A program made the translations under genes and the position numbers. Positions 30,448 to 39,289 of a stretch of DNA of 64,000 nt are shown piece by piece. How positions within the stretch are numbered: the first letter of the stretch is position 1; each line of letters begins with the position of its first letter. The notes below the pieces were generated by a model. That model was given only the letters and a program-made list of their open reading frames with translations. It was not told where the DNA came from and searched no databases. Location of the stretch: positions 124,001 through 188,000 of the forward strand of contig NZ_QEYD01000006.1 in NCBI RefSeq assembly GCF_003122215.1, read 5' to 3'. The stretch is from Pararhodobacter marinus. GTDB lineage: Bacteria; Pseudomonadota; Alphaproteobacteria; Rhodobacterales; Rhodobacteraceae.

Positions 30448-31471
30448 CTAAAGCCTGTCGCCTGCTGCGCTGTCCTCAGCGGGCTTGTAGAATTTCAGCG
30501 TTTCGACTGCCTTGTCCGAAAGCGGCAGATCAAACCCGTCGCGGAAGACCATCAGCGCCCCGACAAAGTGTCTTGGCCTGATGCGCGCTGATGCGGGATT
30601 CGCCCGCGCCGCCCATGCCGTAACTCTTCCTGGTCTTCGCCAGAATGACGGTCGGGCGCCCCTTGTGCGCCTCGGGCGCTGCGAAGGCCGCATGGCATTT
30701 CTTCAGGTCATGGCCGCCGCTCTTGAGCTTGTGGATGTTGTCATCGCTCACAGGCCGCACAAGCGCCGCCGATTCCGGGTCCAGATCGAAGAACTTCGCG
30801 CGGTCGTAATCGTCCATCTCGCCGTCGCCGGACACGCCCCAGACATGCCGCCCCCCGGTATCGGACAGCCCGCGCGCCTGAAGATAGCGCAAGAACCGCG
30901 CCTGATGGATCGCGCTGAGCGGGCCAATCCCCATCGAGCCGGTGGGCACCTGCCAGAGTTCTTTCATTAGCCACGGATGCGGGTGCCAACACAGGCGCTT
31001 GCCGGGCACTTCCTGTCGGCAATTGGCGATGTCGTCTTCGTTCAGTCGGCCTTCGAGAAAGGCGCGGGCATAGATGCCGGGGCGGAATGCGGCTGGAAAT
31101 AGACCAGATCGGCGGCGAAATCGTCGGTCTTGCCGCGGAAGACATGGTTGAAGCCGACCTCGAAGATTTCGGCCGCCGAGGCGCAAGAGGCGATAGGCCC
31201 GCCCAGCTCGCAATAGGCCCGGTTCGCGCACACCCCCATCTCCAGCGCGTTCCAGCGGGTGATCGAGAACCCGGTTGAGCACGAAACTCGCGCGCTGGGG
31301 ATCGGCATGCCGCATGAGGCTGTCGAGCGCGTCGATTCATTTGGCGGTTTCGGCGGGATCGGCATCGCTGGGGCGGGGGGTTCGGTCGGGTTGGCTCTGG
31401 GTGGTGGGCGTCGCCTCTGCGCGCAGGATAGCCGACAGCGCGACGTGGATGTTGCCAAAGACGCCTCGATG
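30448..31471 (-). pseudogene. aceE: Degenerate aceE (homodimeric pyruvate dehydrogenase E1)
   Basis: Recognisable E1 blocks occur in order but in different frames. ETAK-stop-IDALDSL has the expected Trp codon replaced by TGA (31337-31339). ITRWNALEMGVCANR and FNHVFRGKTDDFAADLVYFQ are in a second frame. PGIYARAFLEGRLNEDDI through GRHVWGVSGDGEMDD is back in the first. After GEMD about 100 codons are missing, then DNIHKLKSGGHDLKKC and KTRKSYGMGGAGE continue. FDLPLSDKAVETLKFYKPAEDS is in a third frame and ends at a TAG. The C-terminal half is deleted. At least three frameshifts, one nonsense codon and two deletions make it dead. Confidence 0.88.
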
Positions 31472-31512
31472 GAAGGGTCAATTGGAGGAAGCGTCTGAAA
31501 ATAGTACAATCA

Positions 31513-31995
31513 ATGACACGATCAGCGAATAGAGTCGCCGGCCTTGACGCAATCGATCTGGCCATCCTGACCGAGCCGCAACGCGATGCCCGGATGTCGA
31601 TTCAGGACCTCAGCCAGCGTGTCGGGCTGTCCCCGCCCCCCTGCGCGCGCCGCGTGCGGATCCTTGAGGAAAACGGTATCGTCCGGAGTTACACGGTCGT
31701 TCTGGACGAGGCCAAGGTGGGCATCCCGATCAGCGTCTTCGTCTCGGTGAAGCTGGATCACCAGATCGACGACCGGCTGCGCAACTTCGAAGAGGCGATC
31801 CGGAAATTCCCCGAAGTGACGGATTGCTGGCTGATGACGGGGGACAGGGATTACCTGGTCCGCGTGGCGGTGGCGGATCTCATCGAGTTCGAAAGTTTCC
31901 TGACCGGGAAACTGACCAAGGTGGTCGGTGTTGCCTCGCTTGAATCCTCGATCCCGATCCGACGCGTGAAAGAGAAATCCGCCCGCTTGTCCTGA
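31513..31995 (+). CDS. Lrp/AsnC family transcriptional regulator
   Basis: 160-residue leucine-responsive-type regulator: N-terminal helix-turn-helix (DAIDLAILTEPQRDARMSIQDLSQRVGLSPPPCARRVRILEENGIV) is described here by its ends only because it is long: DAIDLAIL to LEENGIV, residues 12-55; then the RAM ligand domain with LRNFEEAIRKFPEVTDCWLMTGDRDYLVRV. Divergent, 41 bases from the 5' end of the dead aceE. Lrp-type genes beside aceE in relatives suggest it once controlled pyruvate dehydrogenase. It is intact, so it may now have another target or be on the way to loss. Confidence 0.88.
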   Translation: MTRSANRVAGLDAIDLAILTEPQRDARMSIQDLSQRVGLSPPPCARRVRILEENGIVRSYTVVLDEAKVGIPISVFVSVKLDHQIDDRLRNFEEAIRKFPEVTDCWLMTGDRDYLVRVAVADLIEFESFLTGKLTKVVGVASLESSIPIRRVKEKSARLS

Positions 31996-32085
31996 CCACC
32001 CCGAGGCCGCGCAGGCGCAGGGCGTCGAGACGCGCCACGCCCGGATGGATAAGTCAGGCTTATAAGACCAATACTATTCATTCAT

Positions 32086-32097
32086 TTGACATATAAT
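32086..32097 (+). promoter_or_regulatory. Candidate promoter for the ABC operon (TATAAT)
   Basis: A consensus TATAAT at 32092-32097 sits 41 bases before the ATPase start codon in an AT-rich patch. A TTGACA immediately abuts it (32086-32091), too close to act as its -35; no good -35 lies 17 bases upstream. An activator-dependent promoter is possible. Confidence 0.4.
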
Positions 32098-32137
32098 GCA
32101 CCGCGCCCCTACGGTCCCGACGTCTGGGAGGCACGCG

Positions 32138-32938
32138 ATGTTGGAAACCACGGGTATCGACGCAACGAAGAGCGGAACGCAGGAGGTTCTGCGCGTCGAC
32201 GGGGCCTCGGTCCGGTACGGCGCGGCCACGATCCTCGATGGCGTCGACCTGACGCTGAACAGGGGCGAATTCGTCTGCGTGATCGGTCCCTCGGGCAGCG
32301 GCAAGACGACCTTCCTGCGGCTTCTGGCGGGGCTGGTGGCGCCGGCTGAGGGGCGCGTGCTGTTTCGTGGCGCCGAGCATCGCGCGCCGTCGCGTGAAAT
32401 CGCCATCGTGTTTCAGGATTACGCCAATGCGCTGCTGCCGTGGCGCGACGCCGAGGGCAACGTGTCGCTGGCGCTGGAAGCGGCGGGCGTGCCGCGCGCC
32501 GAACGCGCCGGGCGCATCCGGGCGCTGCTGAGCAAGGTGGGACTGGCGGGAAGCGAGAAGAAATTCCCCTCGGAAATGTCAGGAGGGATGCAGCAGCGGC
32601 TGCAGATCGCGCGCTGCCTGGCGCAGGAGCCCGACGTGCTTCTGATGGACGAACCCTTCGGCGCGCTGGACGCGATGACCCGGCAGAAGCTGCAGGACGA
32701 ATTGCTGGGCATCGTGCGCGACAGCAACGTGACCGCCTTTTTCGTCACGCATGATCTGGAAGAGGCGATTTACCTGTCCGACAGGATCGTCGCACTCGAG
32801 CCCGATCCGGGCCAGGTGTGCCGGGTTTTCGACGTGACGCTGCCCAAGCCGCGCAACCAGCTTTCCACCCGCGAGATGCCGGAATTCCTGCGCCTGCGCC
32901 GTGAGCTCTTCGATTTCATCGAGCGTTTCGAGCCATGA
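32138..32938 (+). CDS. ABC transporter ATPase (SsuB/TauB type)
   Basis: 266-residue cytosolic ATPase of the nitrate/sulfonate/taurine importer class. Walker A GPSGSGKT at 50-57, Q-loop in VFQDYANALLPWRD, signature MSGGMQQRLQIARCL, Walker B VLLMDEPFGALDAMTR, and switch His in FFVTHDLEEA. Start is the ATG at 32138, which has GGGAGG seven bases upstream; the ATG 14 codons earlier (32096) overlaps the TATAAT and is rejected. Overlaps the first permease gene by four bases. First gene of a four-gene importer operon. Confidence 0.92.
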   Translation: MLETTGIDATKSGTQEVLRVDGASVRYGAATILDGVDLTLNRGEFVCVIGPSGSGKTTFLRLLAGLVAPAEGRVLFRGAEHRAPSREIAIVFQDYANALLPWRDAEGNVSLALEAAGVPRAERAGRIRALLSKVGLAGSEKKFPSEMSGGMQQRLQIARCLAQEPDVLLMDEPFGALDAMTRQKLQDELLGIVRDSNVTAFFVTHDLEEAIYLSDRIVALEPDPGQVCRVFDVTLPKPRNQLSTREMPEFLRLRRELFDFIERFEP

Positions 32939-33687
32939 CGGCACTCAAGGGGCTGGCTCTTCCCGTCGCGCTGCTGGTCTTGTGGCAACTGGCCGTCGTC
33001 CTGAGCGGGATGCAAAGCGACACCATCGCCGCACCGGACGCGATTTTCGCGGCGCTGGGCCGCGCGCTGACCGAGCCCGCCTTCTGGGCCGATACCGGCG
33101 ACACGCTGGCGGCGGGCGGCATGGGGCTGGCGCTGGGCTTCGGTCTGGGCACGCTGTCGGGCGTCCTGTTCGGACTGATCCCGCCCGTGGGCCGCGTCAT
33201 GCGCGTGACTGTGGAATTGCTGCGCCCGCTGCCCGCCATCGCCATCCTGCCCATCGCGCTGCTGATCTTCGGCTTCGGCTATCGGCTGGAAGTCGCCATC
33301 GTGGCCTTCGGCACATGCTTTCCCGTCCTTGTCCTGACCGAGGCTGCCGTGCGCCAGATCGAGCCCCGGCTGTCCGAGGTCGCGCGGGCGCTGGCGCTGA
33401 GCCCCGGCGCGCGGGTGCGCAAGATCGTGTTGCCCGCCGTGCTGCCGCGCCTTTTCGTGGCGCTGCGGCTGGCTGCCGGGATTGGGCTGATCATCGCCAT
33501 CACGGTCGAAATCGCCGCCAACCCGATCGGGCTGGGCGCGCGGCTGATGCAGGCATCGAACTCGCTGCGGCCGGCTGATATGTACGCCACGCTGTTCTGG
33601 ATCGGCGCCATCGGCTGGGCGCTGAACTGGGGGATGCTGCGGCTTCAGCTCTGGCTGTTCCCGGCCACGCGGGGGGCCGCGCAATGA
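32935..33687 (+). CDS. ABC transporter permease (SsuC/TauC type), first
   Basis: 250-residue inner-membrane permease with about six helices. The ATPase-coupling EAA loop region reads SEVARALALSPGARVRKIVLPAVLPRLF. The N-terminal LKGLALPVALLVLWQLAVV and later AIAILPIALLIFGFGYR are typical of the class. Starts within the ATPase stop (ATGA) and ends by overlapping the next permease by four bases. Confidence 0.9.
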   Translation: MTALKGLALPVALLVLWQLAVVLSGMQSDTIAAPDAIFAALGRALTEPAFWADTGDTLAAGGMGLALGFGLGTLSGVLFGLIPPVGRVMRVTVELLRPLPAIAILPIALLIFGFGYRLEVAIVAFGTCFPVLVLTEAAVRQIEPRLSEVARALALSPGARVRKIVLPAVLPRLFVALRLAAGIGLIIAITVEIAANPIGLGARLMQASNSLRPADMYATLFWIGAIGWALNWGMLRLQLWLFPATRGAAQ

Positions 33688-34448
33688 GACATCTGCATCG
33701 CGGCCTGTGGTTCATGGCTTCGCTGGCGCTGCTGGTCGCGCTGATCTGGGGCTGGCAGGTGCTGGCCGATGCCCGCATCCTGCCGCGCGCCTTCTTTCCC
33801 GGCCCCGACCGGACGTGGCGCGCGCTGAGCCGTGGCTTCGCCTCGGGCACGCTGGTGGCGGATACGCTGACCACCTTGCGCCGTCTGGGGCTGGGCTGGG
33901 TGCTGGCCTCGCTGCTGGGGGTGGGGCTGGGTGCGCTGGTAGGCACGTCGAAATGGGCGCAGGACTGGGTCGCGCCGATCTTCGAGGTGCTGCGCCCGCT
34001 GCCTGCCTCGGCCATCGCGCCGGTTCTGCTGCTGTTTCTGGGCCTGACCGACAGCATGATCCTGACGCTGATCGCCTTCGGCGCGCTCTGGCCGATGCTG
34101 CTGACCACGGTGCACGGCTTTTCCAACATCCATCCGCGCCGCAAAGAGGTCGCGCGTTCGCTGGGCATGGGGCGCGGCGCTTTCATCGCCAAGATCGCCC
34201 TGCCGGGCGCGCTGCCCGACATCATGGGCGGTCTGCGGCTGGGCCTGACGGTGGCGCTGATCCTGGTCGTGGTGGGCGAGATGATCACCGTGCAGGGCGG
34301 GCTCGGGGCCCGGATCCTGCTGGCCGCGCGGGCCTTCAACGCCGCCGAGATCTTTGCCGGGGTCGCCCTTCTGGGCGTCATCGGTCTGGTGACCAATGCC
34401 CTGCTGGGGCTGGTCGAAACACGGGCATTGCGCTGGCAGCGACGCTGA
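33684..34448 (+). CDS. ABC transporter permease (SsuC/TauC type), second
   Basis: 254-residue permease clearly different in sequence from the preceding one. The EAA loop reads RKEVARSLGMGRGAFIAKIALPGALPDIMGGLR, quoted by its ends RKEVARSLGMG and LPGALPDIMGG. Two unlike permeases in one operon suggest a heterodimeric channel, whereas SsuC and TauC systems usually use one permease twice. Four-base overlap with the upstream permease; the binding-protein gene follows after 44 bases. Confidence 0.9.
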   Translation: MRHLHRGLWFMASLALLVALIWGWQVLADARILPRAFFPGPDRTWRALSRGFASGTLVADTLTTLRRLGLGWVLASLLGVGLGALVGTSKWAQDWVAPIFEVLRPLPASAIAPVLLLFLGLTDSMILTLIAFGALWPMLLTTVHGFSNIHPRRKEVARSLGMGRGAFIAKIALPGALPDIMGGLRLGLTVALILVVVGEMITVQGGLGARILLAARAFNAAEIFAGVALLGVIGLVTNALLGLVETRALRWQRR

Positions 34449-34492
34449 GCGCGCTGCCCGCAGAAATGCTAACCATGTCGGGAGGACCTGGA

Positions 34493-35437
34493 ATGAACCG
34501 CAGAACCTTGATGATGGGCAGCGCTGCCCTGCTGATGACCGTCCTGCCGCTGCAGGCGCAGGAGCGCACGTCCGTGACGCTGCTTTACACCGCCACCACC
34601 GGCTTCATGACCGCCTGGGTCGCGGCGGATCAGGGCTTCTTCGCCGATCACGGCGTCGATGTGGATCTGCAGCTGGCGCAGAACGGCTCGATCATCGTCG
34701 CGGGCGTGGTCTCGGGCTCGGCACAGGTCGGGCTGCCCACGCCGACGGTCGCGCTGCAGGCCATCGAGAACGGTCTCGACCTGCGCACCTTCGCCTCGAC
34801 CAACATCTTCCCCGAGACGTCGAATGCCGGGGTCGTGGTCGGCGCCGAGAGCGGGATCGAAGCCGCAGCCGATCTGGTCGGCAAGACGGTCGGCGTGCCG
34901 GGGATCGGCGGGCTTCTGGACGTGACCATGCGCCAATGGCTGATCTCGCAGGGCGTGGATGTGGGCGATGTGAACATCGTCGAAATCGCGCTGCCGCAAA
35001 CGGGCGACGCGATCCGCGCCGGGCAGGTCGATGCCGTGGCCAGCGTCGACCCGTTCTCGAGCCGCGCGGTCGATATGGGCGTGGGGCGCCTGATCGGCAA
35101 TTATCTGGACGTCATTCCCGATGGCTCGGCCGCCGGGATCTTCGTCACCACCGCCGAATGGGCCGAAGAGCATCCCGAGGCGATCACCGGCATGCAGCTT
35201 GCGCTGGCCGAGGCCGCCGACTTCATCCGCGAGAACGATGCCGAAGCGCGCGAGAGCATCACGCGCTACACGACGCTTCCCGCGCCGGTCGTGGCGAATG
35301 TGCCTTTCCCCAATCTGGGCGGCGCGCTGGAGCCGGAAACGAGCCTCGGCTTCTGGAACCGGCTGGCGCTGGAACAGGGGCTGATCTACGAACTGGTCGA
35401 TCTGGACACCTTCGTGATCCCTTTCCCGACCGAGTGA
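34493..35437 (+). CDS. ABC transporter substrate-binding protein (NMT1/SsuA-like)
   Basis: 314-residue periplasmic binding protein. Signal peptide MNRRTLMMGSAALLMTVLPLQAQ with cleavage near Ala22-Gln23. Mature protein opens SVTLLYTATTGFMTAWVAADQGFFADHGVDV, given here by its ends SVTLLYTATTG and DQGFFADHGVDV, a standard NMT1/SsuA arrangement, followed by VGLPTPTVALQAIENG. GGAGG lies eight bases before the ATG at 34493. The ligand is unknown; the neighbouring FAH-fold hydrolase, cyclase and amidohydrolase genes suggest a small organic acid, amide or ring compound. Confidence 0.9.
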   Translation: MNRRTLMMGSAALLMTVLPLQAQERTSVTLLYTATTGFMTAWVAADQGFFADHGVDVDLQLAQNGSIIVAGVVSGSAQVGLPTPTVALQAIENGLDLRTFASTNIFPETSNAGVVVGAESGIEAAADLVGKTVGVPGIGGLLDVTMRQWLISQGVDVGDVNIVEIALPQTGDAIRAGQVDAVASVDPFSSRAVDMGVGRLIGNYLDVIPDGSAAGIFVTTAEWAEEHPEAITGMQLALAEAADFIRENDAEARESITRYTTLPAPVVANVPFPNLGGALEPETSLGFWNRLALEQGLIYELVDLDTFVIPFPTE

Positions 35438-35461
35438 ACGGACGGGACCGCGTGAAACCGG

Positions 35462-35486
35462 GCGGCGGGGCACGGATCCCCGCCGC
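35462..35486. repeat. Intergenic hairpin between binding-protein and FAH genes
   Basis: Nine-base-pair stem GCGGCGGGG/CCCCGCCGC with a seven-base loop, no T run. It may limit read-through from the importer operon into the FAH gene or stabilise the upstream mRNA. Confidence 0.45.
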
Positions 35487-35507
35487 TTCCATTGACGGGA
35501 GAGCTCC

Positions 35508-36473
35508 ATGAAATTTGCCACGCTTGCCAACAACACGCCGGATGGCCGGCTGCATCTTGTCAGCCGCGACCTGTCGCGCTGCGCTCCGGCAGAGGCCGCG
35601 CCGACGCTGCAGGCCCTGATCGAGAACTGGGACGCGCTGGCCCCCGCCCTGCAGACCCAGTACGAGGCGCTGAACGCGGGTGGCGGCGAGCCTTTCGATC
35701 CCGCCTCGGCGCTGGCGCCGCTGCCGCGCGCGTGGCAATGGCTGGACGGGTCGGCTTATGAAAGCCACGGCACGCTGATGGCCAAGGTTTTCGGCATCGA
35801 CAACCACGCCGACAAGGAACGGCCGCTGATGTATCAGGGCCTGTCGGATCATTTCCTCGCGCCTTGCGCCGATGTCCCGCTGCCGACCGAGGACGATGGC
35901 ATCGATTTCGAAGGCGAATTCGGCGTGATCTGCGACGCGGTGCCGATGGGCACCGATGCGGCCACGGCGCGCGGGCATATCCGGCTGCTGGTACAGATCA
36001 ACGACTGGTCGCTGCGCGCGGTCGCTCCCATCGAGATGCGCACGGGCTTCGGCTGGGTGCAGGCGAAACCGGCCTGCTCGATGGCCCCCGTGGCCGTCAC
36101 GCCCGATGAATTGGGCGATGCATGGCGCGACGCGCGTATCGACCTGCCGCTGGTGGTCGACTGGAACGGCGAGCGTTTCGGCGCGGCGGGCGGCTATGAC
36201 ATGGGCTTCGGTTTCGATCAGCTTGTCGCCCACGCCGCGCGGACCCGCAAGCTGGTGGCGGGGACGGTGATCGGCTCGGGCACCGTGTCGAACGAGAATT
36301 ACCGCGAGATCGGCTCGTCCTGCATCGCCGAGCGGCGCGGCATCGAGATGCTGGACGAAGGCGCCGCGCGCACCGGGTTCATGCGTTTCGGCGACCGCGT
36401 GCGGATGGAATGCCGCATGGCCGATGGCACGCCCCTGTTCGGTGCCATCGACCAAAAGGTCGTCAAAGGCTGA
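35508..36473 (+). CDS. Fumarylacetoacetate hydrolase family protein
   Basis: 321-residue FAH-fold enzyme that hydrolyses or hydrates a beta-diketone or oxo-acid type substrate using a divalent metal. Metal ligands can be assigned to Glu135 and Glu137 in GIDFEGEFGVI and Asp166 in VQINDWSLR; the C-terminal VIGSGTVSNENYREIGSSC is the substrate-loop signature. The N-terminal about 80 residues match the extra domain of fumarylacetoacetase-like members. GGGAGAG precedes the ATG. Its 3' end overlaps the convergent amidohydrolase by 11 bases. Confidence 0.87.
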   Translation: MKFATLANNTPDGRLHLVSRDLSRCAPAEAAPTLQALIENWDALAPALQTQYEALNAGGGEPFDPASALAPLPRAWQWLDGSAYESHGTLMAKVFGIDNHADKERPLMYQGLSDHFLAPCADVPLPTEDDGIDFEGEFGVICDAVPMGTDAATARGHIRLLVQINDWSLRAVAPIEMRTGFGWVQAKPACSMAPVAVTPDELGDAWRDARIDLPLVVDWNGERFGAAGGYDMGFGFDQLVAHAARTRKLVAGTVIGSGTVSNENYREIGSSCIAERRGIEMLDEGAARTGFMRFGDRVRMECRMADGTPLFGAIDQKVVKG

Positions 36474-37497
36474 ACAACGCCTCGGCATTGCCCCCCATGA
36501 TCGCCGCGCGGTCCTGGGCGGGCAGGGCCTCGGCCAGTGTGTCGGGGCGGCAATCGGCCATGTCGAACGGGTAATCCGTGCCGAACATCACCCGCGCCGC
36601 CCCCATCCGCGCGATCAGGGCGCGCAGCTGCTCGGGGTCAAAGACGACAGTATCGACCCAGATCCGCGAGAGATAATCCGAAGGCCGCTCGCGGCACTGA
36701 CGCGCCTCGGGGCGCACGCGCCATGTGTGATCGAGCCGCCCGATATAGGCGGGCAGATAGCCGCCGCCATGCGCGCCCACCAGCTTCAGGCCGGGGAAGC
36801 GATCCAGCACGCCCGAGATGATCAGCGACGACAGCGCGATGGTGGTTTCCAGCGGCTGACCGATCGTGTTCGACAGGTAGAACGACGACAGCCGGGGGCC
36901 CAGCGACGTGCCGAGCGGGTGGATGAAGACCGGCATCCCCGCTTCCTCGGCGGCGTGCCAGACCGGATCGAAAGCCGGGTCGGACAATTCGCGCGACCCG
37001 ACCGAGGCGGAAATCTCGACGCCCTTCAGCCCCACCGCCCTGGCCTGCCGGATCTGGTCGGCGGCCAGGTCGGGATGCTGCATCGCCACGATGCCCATGC
37101 CGGCCAGCCGGTCCGGCGCCCGCGCGACCAGCCCGGCGGCGGCGGTATTGGCGGCTTCGACGAGATCGGCGGCGAGCGTGGGATCGGCCCAGTAAGCATA
37201 GAGATGCGGAGAGGGCGAGACGACCTGCAGGTCGATGCCCATCAGGTCCAGATCGGCCAGCCGCTTGTCCAGCGACGCCATCCGCGCCCCGGCGGCTGGC
37301 AGCATCACCGCAAGGTTATGCGCCATCGAGGCGGCGCCCGTGCCTTTCGCCTGCGCCTCCATCTCGGCCTGACGATCCGGGCGCCCGGCCAGCAGCGCCT
37401 CGGCCTCGGGGGCGCCGCAATGGCCGTGCATGTCGATCACACGCGGCACGTCGATCCGGGGCAGGGCGGTGTCGGGCAGGGGGTTGAGCACGCTCAT
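36463..37497 (-). CDS. Amidohydrolase family protein (ACMSD-like)
   Basis: 344-residue TIM-barrel metal enzyme in the amidohydrolase_2 group, which includes aminocarboxymuconate semialdehyde decarboxylase and other decarboxylases or hydrolases. Metal ligands: His24 and His26 in VIDMHGHCG, His in PVFIHPLG, His in LVGAHGGGYLP and Asp in MFGTDYPFDM. The start ATG at 37497 overlaps the cyclase stop (ATGA), so the two are translated together. The pairing with a cyclase suggests consecutive steps on a ring or amide compound. Which reaction it performs cannot be told by eye. Confidence 0.85.
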   Translation of the reverse strand: MSVLNPLPDTALPRIDVPRVIDMHGHCGAPEAEALLAGRPDRQAEMEAQAKGTGAASMAHNLAVMLPAAGARMASLDKRLADLDLMGIDLQVVSPSPHLYAYWADPTLAADLVEAANTAAAGLVARAPDRLAGMGIVAMQHPDLAADQIRQARAVGLKGVEISASVGSRELSDPAFDPVWHAAEEAGMPVFIHPLGTSLGPRLSSFYLSNTIGQPLETTIALSSLIISGVLDRFPGLKLVGAHGGGYLPAYIGRLDHTWRVRPEARQCRERPSDYLSRIWVDTVVFDPEQLRALIARMGAARVMFGTDYPFDMADCRPDTLAEALPAQDRAAIMGGNAEALFSL

Positions 37498-38267
37498 TCG
37501 TCGAAGATCGCCACGGCGCGCACCCAGCCGGCCGAGCCTTTCTCGACCTTCACCGGGAAGGCGCAGACGGTATAGCCCGTGGCCGGCAGCGTTTCGAGAT
37601 TGGAAAGCTTTTCCATGTGGCAATAGGCGGCTTCGGCCCCGGCCTTGTGGCCTTCCCAGGCGAGCGCCTTGTTGCCGGTTTCGGCGATCTGACGCCTTTG
37701 ATGGATCAGCGGCGTGTCCCAGCTCCAGGCATCGGTGCCGCAGACCCGCATCCCGCGGTCGGTCAGCCACAGGGTCGCCTCGCGTCCGATGCCGCAGCCT
37801 TTGGACAGGTAATCGTCATGGCCATAGCGCAACCCGGCCGAGGTGTTCACCAGCACGATATCGCCCGGTTTCAGATCGTGGCCGATGCGCTTGAACTCGG
37901 CTTCGATCTCGGCGGCGGTGACGACATGGCCGTCGGGCAGGGCGCGGAAATCCAGCTTCACGCCCGGTCCCATGCACCACTCGAGCGGCACCTCGTCGAT
38001 GGTGATCGCCCGCTCGCCGTTATTCATCGTCGGGTGGTAATGCCACGGCGCGTCCAGATGCGTGCCGACATGCGTGGTGATGTCCAGCTCTTCCGAGGCC
38101 GGGCCCGCCCCGCCCAGCATTTCCGACGGCTCGATCCCCAGCATCGCCGCGAAGTCCTTGGCGCCATGCGCATGATCCAGATAGCGGATCTTCGGCAACA
38201 GGGGCGGCGGGTCCGACTTGATACCCGCTTTCAGCGTAACAGACAGATCGACAATCCGACGTGCCAT
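37494..38267 (-). CDS. Cyclase family metal-dependent hydrolase (kynurenine formamidase/isatin hydrolase-like)
   Basis: 257-residue member of the cyclase family, which includes KynB and isatin hydrolase. The metal motif HxGTHxDxPxH is intact as HVGTHLDAPWH (His66, His70, Asp72, His76), and VLVNTSAGLRYGHDDY and AVAIFDE match the family. Known members open an amide in a ring or hydrolyse a formamide. Transcribed from the 98-base gap it shares with the LysR gene, and overlapping the amidohydrolase by four bases. Substrate unknown. Confidence 0.87.
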   Translation of the reverse strand: MARRIVDLSVTLKAGIKSDPPPLLPKIRYLDHAHGAKDFAAMLGIEPSEMLGGAGPASEELDITTHVGTHLDAPWHYHPTMNNGERAITIDEVPLEWCMGPGVKLDFRALPDGHVVTAAEIEAEFKRIGHDLKPGDIVLVNTSAGLRYGHDDYLSKGCGIGREATLWLTDRGMRVCGTDAWSWDTPLIHQRRQIAETGNKALAWEGHKAGAEAAYCHMEKLSNLETLPATGYTVCAFPVKVEKGSAGWVRAVAIFDE

Positions 38268-38327
38268 GGACTTCCCCCCGATATCACCCTTTGCGGGGAC
38301 CGTATTTTCCGGCTAGGCATATGTCTA

Positions 38328-38351
38328 ATGAATACAATAAATGACTTTCAT
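38328..38351. promoter_or_regulatory. Candidate LysR-type operator, ATGAA-N14-TTCAT
   Basis: Inverted repeat ATGAA...TTCAT in the AT-rich gap between the divergent cyclase and LysR genes, ending 14 bases before the LysR start. LysR-type regulators usually bind such an interrupted palindrome in a divergent gap. Confidence 0.4.
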
Positions 38352-38365
38352 AAGGTTGGTGCATA

Positions 38366-39283
38366 GTGCGGCTGAACCGTCTGGACATGAACCTGATCAT
38401 CGCGCTGGAGGCGATCCTGCGGCTGCGCTCGGTCACGGCGGCCGCGGCCGAGCTGAACCTCACACAGCCTGCCGTCAGCCAGGCGCTGCGTCGCCTGCGC
38501 GAGCATTTCGACGACCCGATCGTCAGCCTTGCCGGACGAAGGATGCGCCCGACCGAGTTCGGCGAGCAATTGTTCGTCGCCGCGACCCAGCTTCTGAACG
38601 AGACACGGCATTTCTCGCAGATGCGGCCCGGTTTCGATCCGGCCTCGACCGAGCGGAAATTCTCGATCATCGCGTCGGATTTCGTCCTCAAGGTGCTGTT
38701 CGCGCCGCTTCTGCCGGTGCTCGCGCGCGAGGCACCGGGCGTGACCCTGCAGATGGTGCCCATCGACGCGCCCTCGGATGCGCGGTTCCAGCGCGGCGAG
38801 GTGGATTTCGCGGTCATTCCGGACCGCTTCCTGTATGACGGCCATCCCCATCAGCGGCTTTTTACCGACGATTTCGTCTGCGTCCTCAGCGAGGATCATC
38901 CCGACATCGCTGACAGCATGAGCGCCGAGACCTACCTGTCGCTGCGCCATGTCGTCACCGAGTTCGGCGGGACCTGGCGCGGCAGCCATTTCGAACAATG
39001 GGCGCTCGACAATGCGATCTCGCTGAAGGTGGCCTGCAGCGTTCCCAGCTTCGCGATGCTGGCCGATTGTCTGGTCGGCACGCCCTTCGTCGCCAGCATG
39101 CATCGCAGCCTGTGGAACAGCCTGCCCGCCGGGACCGGCCTGCGCGCGGTGCCCCATCCCTTGCCGGTGCCGAGGATCTCGGAAAACCTGCAATGGCATG
39201 AAATCCGGGAATTCGACAGCTCGGTCCGGTGGTTTCGCGACCTGGTGATCCGCACCGCGCGCGCCCGTTTCCCCGACAGCTGA
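38366..39283 (+). CDS. LysR family transcriptional regulator (NodD/NahR type)
   Basis: 305 residues. The N-terminal helix-turn-helix is RLNRLDMNLIIALEAIL to QAVSQALRRLREHFDDP, as in the NodD/NahR/LinR branch. The effector domain begins KFSIIASDFVLKVLFAPLLP. The start is GTG at 38366. Divergent from the cyclase-amidohydrolase pair, which it most likely controls in response to a pathway metabolite. Convergent with the TolC-like gene, six bases apart. Confidence 0.88.
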   Translation: MRLNRLDMNLIIALEAILRLRSVTAAAAELNLTQPAVSQALRRLREHFDDPIVSLAGRRMRPTEFGEQLFVAATQLLNETRHFSQMRPGFDPASTERKFSIIASDFVLKVLFAPLLPVLAREAPGVTLQMVPIDAPSDARFQRGEVDFAVIPDRFLYDGHPHQRLFTDDFVCVLSEDHPDIADSMSAETYLSLRHVVTEFGGTWRGSHFEQWALDNAISLKVACSVPSFAMLADCLVGTPFVASMHRSLWNSLPAGTGLRAVPHPLPVPRISENLQWHEIREFDSSVRWFRDLVIRTARARFPDS

Positions 39284-39289
39284 GAGCGC

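Noticed and set aside
32086-32097. TTGACA followed directly by TATAAT as a normal promoter
   Set aside because: The two boxes have no spacer, so only TATAAT can serve as a -10; listed as a weak candidate only.
32096-32137. Upstream start for the ABC ATPase
   Set aside because: It overlaps the TATAAT sequence and has no ribosome site, unlike the ATG at 32138 with GGGAGG.
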